NCBI RefSeq assembly: GCF_051133435.1
Contig: NZ_JBPGNY010000004.1
Location: 310,001 to 374,000 of the forward strand
Source: JAAYAO01 sp051133435
GTDB lineage: Bacteria; Actinomycetota; Actinomycetes; Propionibacteriales; Propionibacteriaceae
Length of the DNA: 64,000 nt
Reading direction: 5' to 3'
Each line of letters starts with the position of its first letter. The stretch's first letter is position 1. Of the stretch, positions 38,843-46,675 are shown in pieces. The translations under genes were made by a program, and so were the position numbers. The notes beneath the pieces were generated by a model. The model made no database searches. It saw only the letters and a program-made list of their open reading frames with translations, and was not told the DNA's origin.

Positions 38843-38922
38843 GGTACCAAAAACCCCAACTCATCCCGGCGAAAGAGCCGGAACCGGCCAGATCCCGACA
38901 GTGAGTTGGGGGTTTTGGTGCC
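38843..38922. repeat. 80-bp palindromic repeat, copy 4
   Basis: Left arm 38843-38863 (GGTACCAAAAACC...AACTCA), right arm 38902-38922 (TGAGTTGGGGG...TTGGTGCC). The arms are complementary over almost all 21 positions, the best pairing of the five copies. Confidence 0.87.
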
Positions 38923-39239
38923 GCGACCGCAAGCGGTTCAGAAGTGGGTTCGGGCTTGTGGCCCCGATCGGCGGGGGTGTCCTACCAGGACGCTGAGCGA
39001 GGTGGCGCAGCCAATATGGTCACGCCGACCCGCTCGGCGACCTCGTGGGACACACACCCGACCCGACCGACTGAACCCAGTACGGCTGCTCCGGGATCTC
39101 CGGGGCGACCCGACCGACACTGAGCCACGGTTCACCGAGGGCCTGCAGGAGAGCGCTGGTTGCGTGGATCCCGACGCTCGGCGGATCTCGCCGTTGAGCA
39201 CGGGCCTGCAGGAGGTCGGTGGCTGTTGCCGCGACAGGT

Positions 39240-40982
39240 TCAGCGGATGGCGCGGTTCACCGCGTGGGTCACGGCCTGCAGGGAGGCGGTGATGATGTTC
39301 TCGTGGATGCCGACACCCCACACGATCCGGGCGTCATCACCGGAACCGACCTCGCACTCCACATAAGCCGCAGCGGTCGCATCACCGCCGGCACTCAGGG
39401 CGTGTTCGGAGAAGTCCAGCACCCGTACCGCGCGGTGGCCGAAACTCGACAGCGCATCGACGTAGGCCGACACCGGGCCGTTGCCCTCGCCGTGCACGGT
39501 GAACTGTTCACCGTTCATCTCGATGTCGACGTCTACGGTGTCCACCCCGTTGTTGGCGGTACGAACCCCGTGCACCGACATCGGGCCGGTGGTCTCGACG
39601 TACTCGTCCATGAAGATCCGGTACAGGCTCTCGGAGCTGATCTCCTCACCCGAGGTGTCGGTGTGCTGTTGCACCACCCGGGAGAACTCGATCTGCAGCC
39701 GGCGCGGCAGGTTCAGGCTGTGGTCGGCCTTCATGATGTAGGAAACCCCACCCTTGCCCGACTGCGAGTTGACCCGGATCACGGCCTCGTAGGTGCGGCC
39801 GACATCGTGCGGGTCGATCGGCAGGTAGGGGGCTTCCCAGTCGATGTCCGACACCGGACGGCCCTCGGCCTCGGCCTGACGGTCCAGGGCTTCCAGTCCC
39901 TTCTTGATGGCGTCCTGGTGGGAGCCCGAGAAGGCGGTGTAGACCAGATCACCGGCGTATGGGTGGCGCGGGTGAACCGGCAGGTTGGTGCAGTACTCGA
40001 CGGTGCGACGGATCTCGTCGATGTCGGAGAAGTCGATCTGCGGATCGATGCCCTGGCTGAACAGGTTCAGGCCCAGGGTCACCAGGCACACGTTTCCGGT
40101 GCGTTCCCCGTGCCCGAACAGGCAGCCCTCGACCCGGTCGGCGCCGGCCATCAGGGCCAGTTCGGTGGCGGCCACCGCGGTGCCCCGGTCGTTGTGCGGG
40201 TGCAGCGAGATCGCCACATTGTCGCGGTTGCGCACGTGACGGCCGAAGTACTCGATCTGGTCGGCGTAGACGTTCGGGGTGGAACCCTCGACGGTGGCCG
40301 GCAGGTTCAGGATGATCTCGCGACCGTCCTCGGGCTGCCAGACATCCATCACCGCATTGCACACCTCGACGGCGTAGTCGGTCGGGGTCTGGGTGAAGAT
40401 CTCGGGCGAGTACTGGTAGCCGAAGTGCACATCGCCCAGGTGTTGCTCGGCGAACTTCATCACCAGTTCGGTGCCGCGGGTGGCCAGGGCGATGCACTCG
40501 GCCTCGTCCATCCCGAAGACCACGCGACGGAACATCGGCGCGGTGGCGTTGTACATGTGGATGGTCGCGTTGTCGGCGCCCTTCAGCGATTCCGCGGTGC
40601 GCTCGATCAGGTCTTCGCGGGCCTGGGTCAGCACCGAGATGGTGACATCGTCGGGAATGGCGTCGTCGGTGATCAACTGCCGGACGAAGTCGAAGTCGGT
40701 CTGGGAGGCCGAGGGGAAACCGACCTCGATCTCCTTGTAACCCATCCGCACCAGCATGTCGAACATCCGGCGCTTGCGGGCCGGGGTCATCGGGTCGATC
40801 AGGGCCTGGTTGCCGTCACGCAGGTCGGTGGACAGCCACCGGGGAGCCTTCTCGATGCGCTTGGTGGGCCAGGTGCGATCGGGCAGGTCGATCGGCTGGA
40901 AGGGCTTGTACCGGCTGTACGGCATCGGGGACGGTTGCTGCACCGGGACGGATTGCGGCTTGGTGCCGAAACGATTACTCAT
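39240..40982 (-). CDS. leuA: 2-Isopropylmalate synthase
   Basis: A 580-residue enzyme for the first committed step of leucine synthesis (acetyl-CoA plus 2-ketoisovalerate). It is the long actinobacterial form. The DRTWPTKRIEKAPRWLSTDL start, the catalytic DLRDGNQALIDPM, and the metal-binding HPHNDRGTAVA are all present. The C-terminal LeuA dimer/regulatory domain covers roughly residues 450-580. ATG 40982 follows GAGGAAG at some distance. A structured leader lies upstream. Confidence 0.97.
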   Translation of the reverse strand: MSNRFGTKPQSVPVQQPSPMPYSRYKPFQPIDLPDRTWPTKRIEKAPRWLSTDLRDGNQALIDPMTPARKRRMFDMLVRMGYKEIEVGFPSASQTDFDFVRQLITDDAIPDDVTISVLTQAREDLIERTAESLKGADNATIHMYNATAPMFRRVVFGMDEAECIALATRGTELVMKFAEQHLGDVHFGYQYSPEIFTQTPTDYAVEVCNAVMDVWQPEDGREIILNLPATVEGSTPNVYADQIEYFGRHVRNRDNVAISLHPHNDRGTAVAATELALMAGADRVEGCLFGHGERTGNVCLVTLGLNLFSQGIDPQIDFSDIDEIRRTVEYCTNLPVHPRHPYAGDLVYTAFSGSHQDAIKKGLEALDRQAEAEGRPVSDIDWEAPYLPIDPHDVGRTYEAVIRVNSQSGKGGVSYIMKADHSLNLPRRLQIEFSRVVQQHTDTSGEEISSESLYRIFMDEYVETTGPMSVHGVRTANNGVDTVDVDIEMNGEQFTVHGEGNGPVSAYVDALSSFGHRAVRVLDFSEHALSAGGDATAAAYVECEVGSGDDARIVWGVGIHENIITASLQAVTHAVNRAIR

Positions 40983-41039
40983 GGTTCGGGTGTCTTCCTC
41001 GCTGGTCTAAGGGGTGTGGGCCAATGGCACGACGCGACT

Positions 41040-41148
41040 CCGCAGCGAGGTAGCCGGCCCGATTCTCAGCGGGACTCGCTGCGGCAGGGAAGCAGGAGGT
41101 TCACCCATGACACGTTTGCAAGCGTAGTCGCTGCCTCAGCACTGTCAA
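41040..41148 (-). promoter_or_regulatory. leuA promoter and structured leader
   Basis: On the minus strand TTGACA (41143-41148), 16 bp, TACGCT (41121-41126) form a strong promoter. The leader contains a perfect 10-bp stem, CCGCAGCGAG/CTCGCTGCGG (ends at 41040 and 41084), enclosing a smaller CCCG/CGGG stem. A 33-codon open frame (ATG 41108 to TAG 41007) carries four scattered leucines, no run. Control by attenuation is possible but not shown. Confidence 0.55.
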
Positions 41149-41185
41149 GGAAGGGCTCACAGGGCGAACACCACCCGGGGAAACC

Positions 41186-42316
41186 TCAGTCACCCAGCGC
41201 GGTGCCGACCTCACGCGCGGCGGTGACCCACGGGTGGTCGGCCGGTACCAGTTTCAGTTTGCCGGCCACCTCGGTCAGCGGCACCGGCTCGGTGCCCTCG
41301 CCGCGGGCCGCCACCATGTTTCCGAACTTGCCCTCGGCAACCAGCTTCGCCCCGGCCGTCCCCAGCCGGGTGGCCAGCACCCGGTCGACCGCACAAGGGG
41401 TGCCACCGCGCTGCATGTAGCCCAGGATCGACACCCGGGTTTCCAGGCCGGTGGCCTCCTCCAATTGGTGGGCGAGCTTCATCGGGTTCTCCCGATGCCC
41501 CTCCTCGACCGCGGCCAGATGCTGTTTGGCCTGGGCCTTCGCCTCGGGGGTGTTGGCGTCCTTGACCAGTTGTTGGGCGGCGGAGTACCGGGTGTAGTCG
41601 GACTGCTCCATCGCGCCCTCGGCCAGGGCGACCACCGAGAACCCGCGGCCGTGCGACATCCGCCGCTTGATCTTGGACGCGACCGACTCCACCGAATACG
41701 GAATCTCCGGCAGCAGGATCACATCGGCCCCGCCCGCAATGCCGGCACCCAGTGCCAACCAACCGGCCTTGTGACCCATGATCTCGGCCAGGATGATCCG
41801 GTGGTGGGAATGCGCGGTGGAGTGCAGCCGGTCGACCGCCTCGGTCGCGATCTCCAGGGCAGTGGCGAAACCGAAGGACGAGTCGGTCTTGGCGATGTCG
41901 TTGTCGATCGTCTTCGGCAGGGTTATCACGTCGATGCCCGCCTGCGACAACCGCAGCGCGTTCTTCGCGGTGCCGCCGCCACCGAGCATCACCAACCCGT
42001 CCAGCTTGTTCTTCTCGACGTTCTCCACGATCGTCGGGATCATGTCGCGGGTTTCGCCGTCGACGACCATCTTGTGCGGCTTGTCGCGCGAGGTGCCCAG
42101 GATCGTGCCGCCCACGGTCAGGATGTTGGCCAGACCGTCCGAATCCAGCTCCACGGTGCGGTTCTCGACCAGCCCGCGAATGCCGTCCCGGAAGCCGACC
42201 AGCTCCATGCCGTATTCACTGATCGCCGCCTTACCGAAGCCTCGGATAGCGGCATTCAGGCCCGGTGCGTCACCCCCCGCGGTGAGGATGCCGATTCGTT
42301 TCGCCGACTTGCCCAT
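41186..42316 (-). CDS. pfkA: 6-Phosphofructokinase with atypical GGGGT motif
   Basis: A 376-residue PFK that phosphorylates fructose 6-phosphate. Motifs: GILTAGGDAPGLNAAIRG, GGTILGTSRDKPHK, LPKTIDNDIAKTDSSFGF, EIMGHKAGWLALGAGIAGGAD and LGYMQRGGTPCAVDR. Where E. coli ATP-PFK has GGDGS, this protein has GGGGT (residues 112-116), and it has lysine 135 in PKTIDND. The donor (ATP, PPi or both) is therefore not certain; glycine at the second discriminating position favours ATP. GAGAGGG precedes ATG 42316. It lies downstream of argG on the same strand with a 36-bp gap. Confidence 0.93.
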   Translation of the reverse strand: MGKSAKRIGILTAGGDAPGLNAAIRGFGKAAISEYGMELVGFRDGIRGLVENRTVELDSDGLANILTVGGTILGTSRDKPHKMVVDGETRDMIPTIVENVEKNKLDGLVMLGGGGTAKNALRLSQAGIDVITLPKTIDNDIAKTDSSFGFATALEIATEAVDRLHSTAHSHHRIILAEIMGHKAGWLALGAGIAGGADVILLPEIPYSVESVASKIKRRMSHGRGFSVVALAEGAMEQSDYTRYSAAQQLVKDANTPEAKAQAKQHLAAVEEGHRENPMKLAHQLEEATGLETRVSILGYMQRGGTPCAVDRVLATRLGTAGAKLVAEGKFGNMVAARGEGTEPVPLTEVAGKLKLVPADHPWVTAAREVGTALGD

Positions 42317-42352
42317 GCTGATCCCTCTCGGTATGCGTGCGGTCGGAAAATG

Positions 42353-43768
42353 TCAGTCGGTGCCCGACTCCATCGCCGCCCGGTCCAGTAGTTCCTGATC
42401 GTCGTCGGGCCCCACGCCTCCGGCGATCGCGCGTGCGCCACCGGCTTCGAGGCCGCCGACGAGTTCGGCGGTGGCTCCGCCGACGATGCCCTGCTGGGCG
42501 TACAACTCCAGCCGCGAGCGGGAGTCGGCGATATCCAGATTGCGCATCGTGAGCTGGCCGATCCGGTCCTCGGGGCCGAAAGCGGCATCGCCCACCCGCT
42601 CCATCGACAGCTTGTCGGGGTGGTAGCTCAGCGCCGGACCGTCGGTCGACACGATCGTGTAGTCGTCACCGCGACGCAGCCGCAGCACGACCTCACCGGT
42701 GATCGCCGAGCCGACCCAACGCTGCAGCGATTCGCGCAGCATCAGCGACTGCGGGTCGAGCCAGCGACCCTCGTACATCAACCGGCCCAGCCGGCGTCCC
42801 TCGGAGTGGTAGTTGGCGATCGTGTCCTCGTTGTGGATCGCGTTCAGCAGGCGCTCGTAGGCGATGTGCAGCAGCGCCATGCCCGGCGCCTCGTAGATAC
42901 CGCGCGACTTGGCCTCGATGATCCGGTTCTCGATCTGGTCCGACACCCCCAGCCCGTGCCGGCCGCCGATCGCATTGGCCTCGTGCACCAGGGCGACGCC
43001 GTTGGCGAAGGTCTGCCCGTTGATCTCCACCGGACGGCCCTGCTCGAAGCGGATGCTGACCTCTTCGGTGGTCACCTCGACCGATTCGTCCCAGGTCTTG
43101 ATGCCCATGATCGGTTCGACGATGTCGACCCCGACGTCCAGGTCTTCGAGGTTCTTCGCCTCGTGGGTGGCGCCCCAGATGTTCGCGTCGGTGCTGTAGG
43201 CCTTCTCGGCCGAGTCGCGGTATGGCAGGTCACGGGCCCCGAGCCACTCGCTCATCTCCTGGCGGCCACCGAGTTCGCGGACGAAGTCGGCGTCCAGCCA
43301 GGGCTTGTAGATGCGCAGGTTCGGGTTGGCCATCAGCCCGTAGCGGTAGAACCGCTCGATGTCGTTGCCCTTGTAGGTCGACCCGTCACCCCAGATGTCG
43401 ACGCCGTCGTCCTTCATCGCCCGCACCAGCAGGGTGCCGGTGACCGCACGTCCCAATGGGGTGGTGTTGTAGTAGGTACGGCCGGCGCTGCGGATGTGGA
43501 AGGCGCCGCACTGCAGCGCGACCAGGCCCTCCTCGACCAGCGCTTCGGTGCAGTCGACCATCCGGGAGATCTCGGCGCCGTACTCCAAGGCCCGGCCCGG
43601 TACCGACTCGATATCGGGTTCGTCGTACTGGCCGATGTCGGCGGTATAGGTGCACGGGATCGCACCCTTCTCACGCATCCAGGCGACCGCCACGGAGGTG
43701 TCGAGGCCACCGGAGAAGGCGATGCCGACGCGCTCGCCGACAGGAAGTGAAGTCAGAACCTTGGACAT
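42353..43768 (-). CDS. argG: Argininosuccinate synthase
   Basis: A 471-residue enzyme that joins citrulline and aspartate using ATP in arginine synthesis. The N-terminal PP-loop AFSGGLDTSVAVAWM and the long E. coli-type length and C-terminus are typical. Other arg genes are not adjacent. On the minus strand TAGGAT and seven bases precede ATG 43768, suggesting a leaderless mRNA. Confidence 0.96.
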   Translation of the reverse strand: MSKVLTSLPVGERVGIAFSGGLDTSVAVAWMREKGAIPCTYTADIGQYDEPDIESVPGRALEYGAEISRMVDCTEALVEEGLVALQCGAFHIRSAGRTYYNTTPLGRAVTGTLLVRAMKDDGVDIWGDGSTYKGNDIERFYRYGLMANPNLRIYKPWLDADFVRELGGRQEMSEWLGARDLPYRDSAEKAYSTDANIWGATHEAKNLEDLDVGVDIVEPIMGIKTWDESVEVTTEEVSIRFEQGRPVEINGQTFANGVALVHEANAIGGRHGLGVSDQIENRIIEAKSRGIYEAPGMALLHIAYERLLNAIHNEDTIANYHSEGRRLGRLMYEGRWLDPQSLMLRESLQRWVGSAITGEVVLRLRRGDDYTIVSTDGPALSYHPDKLSMERVGDAAFGPEDRIGQLTMRNLDIADSRSRLELYAQQGIVGGATAELVGGLEAGGARAIAGGVGPDDDQELLDRAAMESGTD

Positions 43769-43845
43769 GTTCGCGATCCTATCGCCCAGCGCCCCGGGCT
43801 TCTCCCCCGTCCGGCTCGCACGGCGCCCGGTCGTATGGTGGAGCC

Positions 43846-44892
43846 ATGCGAGGCACGGTTCTGCACGGTCCGGGTGATATCCGGCTCGACGAGCGTCCCG
43901 ACCCGAGCATCCACGCCCCCACCGACGCGATCATCGAGGTGCTGGCCACCTGCGTATGCGGTTCGGATATGTGGTGGTTCCGTGGGGTGCACCGGGCCGA
44001 CAAGCCCCGGATCATCGGCCATGAGGCGGTCGGGGTGGTGCGGGAGGTCGGCTCCGAGGTACGGACGGTGCGTCCGGGCGATTTCGTGATCACCCCTTTC
44101 CTGTGGTCGGACAACACCTGCGCCCACTGCGCGGCCGGCATCACCTCCTCGTGTGCCAACGGTGGCGCCTTCGGCGTACCCGACCGCCACGGGCACCCGG
44201 TGGACGGCTGTCAGGGCGAGTTCATCCGCATCCCGCTGGCCGACGGCACTCTGGTGGCGGCGCCACATCCCGAGGACGACGCGATGCTCGCCTCGATGCT
44301 CGGCCTGTCCGATGTCACCACCACCGGCTGGCATGCCGCGGTCAGCGCCGGGGTCGCCCCTGGTGACACCGTGGTGGTGGTCGGCGACGGTGCGGTCGGC
44401 CAGTCGGCGGTCGCTTCGGCGGTGGCCCAGGGCGCCGAACGGGTGATCGCGATGTCGAAGTACCCCGACCGGCAGGCCCTGGCCCGGGAACTGGGGGCCA
44501 CCGAGGTGCTGGAGAGCCGCGGTGACCAGGCGGTGGCCGAGATTCTCGATCTGACCGACGGCATCGGCGCCGATGCGGTGCTGGAATGTGTCGGCACCAG
44601 CGAATCGCTGAACTCCGCGCTGGCGATGACCCGGCCCGGCTCGAAGGTCGGCTTCGTGGGGATTCCGCACGATGCCAAGCCGCCTTTGGGGTTGATGTTC
44701 ACCCACAATGTCGGCCTGGCCGGCGGGATGGCCCCGGTGCGCCATTACCTGCCCGAGTTGGTGGCTCGGGTACGGGACGGGTGGACCGCCCCGGGCAAGG
44801 TCTTCGACCGCGTCCGTCCGCTCAGTGAGGTGGCCGATGCCTACGCCGACATGGATCAGCGGCGCGCCACCAAGGTGATGCTGCGGCCATGA
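43846..44892 (+). CDS. Zinc-dependent alcohol dehydrogenase family protein
   Basis: A 348-residue medium-chain dehydrogenase. Catalytic zinc ligands are in TCVCGSDMWW and GHEAVGVV. A structural-zinc-like cluster is NTCAHCAAGITSSC. The Rossmann motif is VVGDGAVGQSAVASA, followed by SKYPDRQ. The substrate is unknown. ATG 43846 has TATGGT exactly six bases upstream (leaderless). The stop overlaps the next gene by four bases (ATGA), so the two are coupled. Confidence 0.92.
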   Translation: MRGTVLHGPGDIRLDERPDPSIHAPTDAIIEVLATCVCGSDMWWFRGVHRADKPRIIGHEAVGVVREVGSEVRTVRPGDFVITPFLWSDNTCAHCAAGITSSCANGGAFGVPDRHGHPVDGCQGEFIRIPLADGTLVAAPHPEDDAMLASMLGLSDVTTTGWHAAVSAGVAPGDTVVVVGDGAVGQSAVASAVAQGAERVIAMSKYPDRQALARELGATEVLESRGDQAVAEILDLTDGIGADAVLECVGTSESLNSALAMTRPGSKVGFVGIPHDAKPPLGLMFTHNVGLAGGMAPVRHYLPELVARVRDGWTAPGKVFDRVRPLSEVADAYADMDQRRATKVMLRP

Positions 44893-45764
44893 ACCTGCGC
44901 CGAAGGCTGGGCGAGGTGCTGCGCGACAAGGTCGCCGGCCCCGACCACGCCGAACGGGCCGACCGCATCTGGGGCACCAGCGGGCCACGCTGGTTCGCCC
45001 CGGGTGATCCGATCTGGACGGTGAATCGGGCGCCGACGATGTACCCCGCGGGGATCTGCGCACTGCTGTTGCAGTCCTTGCATCCCTCGGCGATGGCCGG
45101 GGTGGCCGATCACAGCGGGTATCGCGGCGACCCGTGGGGCCGGTTGCAGCGGATCAGCGATTACATCGCCACCACCACCTACGGGGTGATCGACGACGCC
45201 GAGGCGATGATCGCCCAGGTTCGGCGGATCCACACCTTCATCACCGGCACCCGGGCCGACGGGGTGGCCTATGCCGCCGGTGATCCACACCTGTTGCGTT
45301 GGGTGCACGTCGCCGAGATCTATTCCTTCCTGACCGCCCACCAGACCTGGATGCGTCCCCGACTCACCCCGGCCGAGGCCGATCGGTATGTCGCCCAGGC
45401 CGGGCTCGCCGCCGGGAAGCTGGGAGCCGAGGGGGTGCCCACCTCGGTACGGGAACTGCGCGACCAACTGGAGGGTTTCGTCCCGGAGTTGGCGTTGACC
45501 CCGGCCGCTGCCGACACCGCCCGCTTTCTGCTGCGTGAGGCGCCGCTGCCCGCGCCCGCGCTGCCCGGCTACTGGATGATCGCCGCCGGCGGTATCTGGC
45601 TGCTACCCCGCTGGGCCCGGGACATGTTGGATTTCCGGGCACCGACACCGGTCTGGACGCTGGCGCACGGGCTGGGCCGTACGGCCACCGCGGTGCTGGG
45701 CTGGGCGCTGCTGACCCCCGAGATCGCCGAGGCCCGGCAGGTACCCTCGGCTCGGGCCGACTGA
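44889..45764 (+). CDS. MpaB-like (DUF2236) oxygenase-family protein
   Basis: A 291-residue protein of the DUF2236/MpaB family, latex-clearing-protein-like heme oxygenases. Visible family features: LLLQSLHPSAMAGVADHS near residue 60, DPWGRLQRISDYIATTTYG, and HTFITGTRADGVAYAAGDPHLLRWVHVAEIYSF with the conserved H and WVH residues. The substrate is unknown. It is translationally coupled to the alcohol dehydrogenase, suggesting one oxidation pathway. It converges with the antiterminator gene, 4 bp apart. Confidence 0.85.
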   Translation: MNLRRRLGEVLRDKVAGPDHAERADRIWGTSGPRWFAPGDPIWTVNRAPTMYPAGICALLLQSLHPSAMAGVADHSGYRGDPWGRLQRISDYIATTTYGVIDDAEAMIAQVRRIHTFITGTRADGVAYAAGDPHLLRWVHVAEIYSFLTAHQTWMRPRLTPAEADRYVAQAGLAAGKLGAEGVPTSVRELRDQLEGFVPELALTPAAADTARFLLREAPLPAPALPGYWMIAAGGIWLLPRWARDMLDFRAPTPVWTLAHGLGRTATAVLGWALLTPEIAEARQVPSARAD

Positions 45765-45768
45765 GAGC

Positions 45769-46614
45769 TCAGACCGGCTCGCCCTTGCGGGTGACGTTGG
45801 CGATGTGCAGGGTCAGGTAGGAGACCTCGTCCTCGCTCAGCCCGCTGCCCATCCGCAGTTCGATCAGGTTCGCCACGCGCTTGGCACAGTCGACCGCCAT
45901 CGGGTAGGCGTCGCGAATCGCGTCACCGATGATCGACCCGTTGCCGGAGAGTTGTTCGTGTTGTTTGATCCGCACGAACAGGTAGCGCAGGTGGGTGATC
46001 AACCGGCCCACCCCGACCGAGTTGGTCTCCAGGTTCATCCCGAAGGTTTCCTCGATCACGGTCACCAACTGCTGAATCACACCGGTCATCTGGTAGGTGA
46101 ACGACAGGTCGCCGGTGGTGAAGCCGGCATTCACCAGGTGCAGGGCGATCGCGACCGCCTCGGTGTCGGGCAACGGATCACCCAGGCGGGAGTTCAGTTC
46201 GGTGAGAATGCGCTCGGCGCGGTCGTATTCCTCGGGGTACAGGTGGGAGACCTCGGCCTGCAGCGGGTAGGTGACCTCCAGGCCGGCCTGTTGGCGCTGC
46301 CGGGCGAAGTTGACGTGGTCGGCCAGGGCGATCACGGTGGTGGCGCTCTCGGTGAGGTTCTCTCCCGCCCCGGCGGCCACCATCGCCTGGGTGACCAACA
46401 GGATCTGCTCCGGCGGGATACCGGCCAGCAATTCGGCCAGGTGGTCGGGGTCGCGGCCGTCGCTGGGCACGAAGGTGCGCACGATCCGGGACGGGTCGGC
46501 GATCTGGCCGGGCTTGGCGTTGAAGCCCAGCCCCCGTCCGGTGAGGATCACCTCGGTACCCGACTCGTCCCGCGCCAGGACGAGGTTGTTGTTGAAGACG
46601 CGCAAAATCTCCAT
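45769..46614 (-). CDS. BglG/LicT-type PRD transcriptional antiterminator
   Basis: A 281-residue RNA-binding antiterminator. The N-terminal CAT-RBD domain (MEILRVFNNNLVLARDESG; GRGLGFNAKPG) binds the RAT hairpin. PRD1 (about 65-170) and PRD2 (about 175-281) hold histidines such as VSHLYPEEY, ALHLVNAGF, THLRYLFVR and LTLHIANV that PTS proteins phosphorylate. It lies 61 bp downstream of the PTS gene in the same operon. A matching RAT/terminator precedes that gene, so the target is in cis. Confidence 0.94.
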   Translation of the reverse strand: MEILRVFNNNLVLARDESGTEVILTGRGLGFNAKPGQIADPSRIVRTFVPSDGRDPDHLAELLAGIPPEQILLVTQAMVAAGAGENLTESATTVIALADHVNFARQRQQAGLEVTYPLQAEVSHLYPEEYDRAERILTELNSRLGDPLPDTEAVAIALHLVNAGFTTGDLSFTYQMTGVIQQLVTVIEETFGMNLETNSVGVGRLITHLRYLFVRIKQHEQLSGNGSIIGDAIRDAYPMAVDCAKRVANLIELRMGSGLSEDEVSYLTLHIANVTRKGEPV

Positions 46615-46675
46615 GATGCGATCACCCTAAGGGGTGGGACGGGCCATCACGACCCGCCCCACCTCCGGGCGGTGG

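Larger units (their letters stand above)
38408..39239. other. Repeat-rich intergenic region
   Basis: 832 bp without a gene I can support. Repeat copies 2, 3 and 4 occupy 38413-38492, 38638-38716 and 38843-38922. From 38923 to 39239 no element is recognised, except a short direct repeat GGCCTGCAGGAG near 39140 and 39206. Open frames here are short and follow the palindromes. Confidence 0.6.

Noticed and set aside
38413..38922. CRISPR array suspected from regularly repeated ~20-base motifs
   Set aside because: The repeats are paired inverted arms in 80-bp units with irregular 120-150-bp spacing. There is no direct repeat-spacer pattern and no cas gene.
39140..39217. Short direct repeat GGCCTGCAGGAG downstream of leuA as an insertion-sequence trace
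   Set aside because: Only 12 bases, no terminal inverted repeats and no transposase fragment.
41007..41108. 33-codon open frame before leuA as a leucine leader peptide
   Set aside because: Only four scattered leucine codons and no run, so it is not listed as a gene; the leader structure is reported instead.
43456..43845. 130-codon N-terminal extension of the alcohol dehydrogenase frame
   Set aside because: It lies antisense to argG, is Arg-rich, and the leaderless promoter places the start at 43846.
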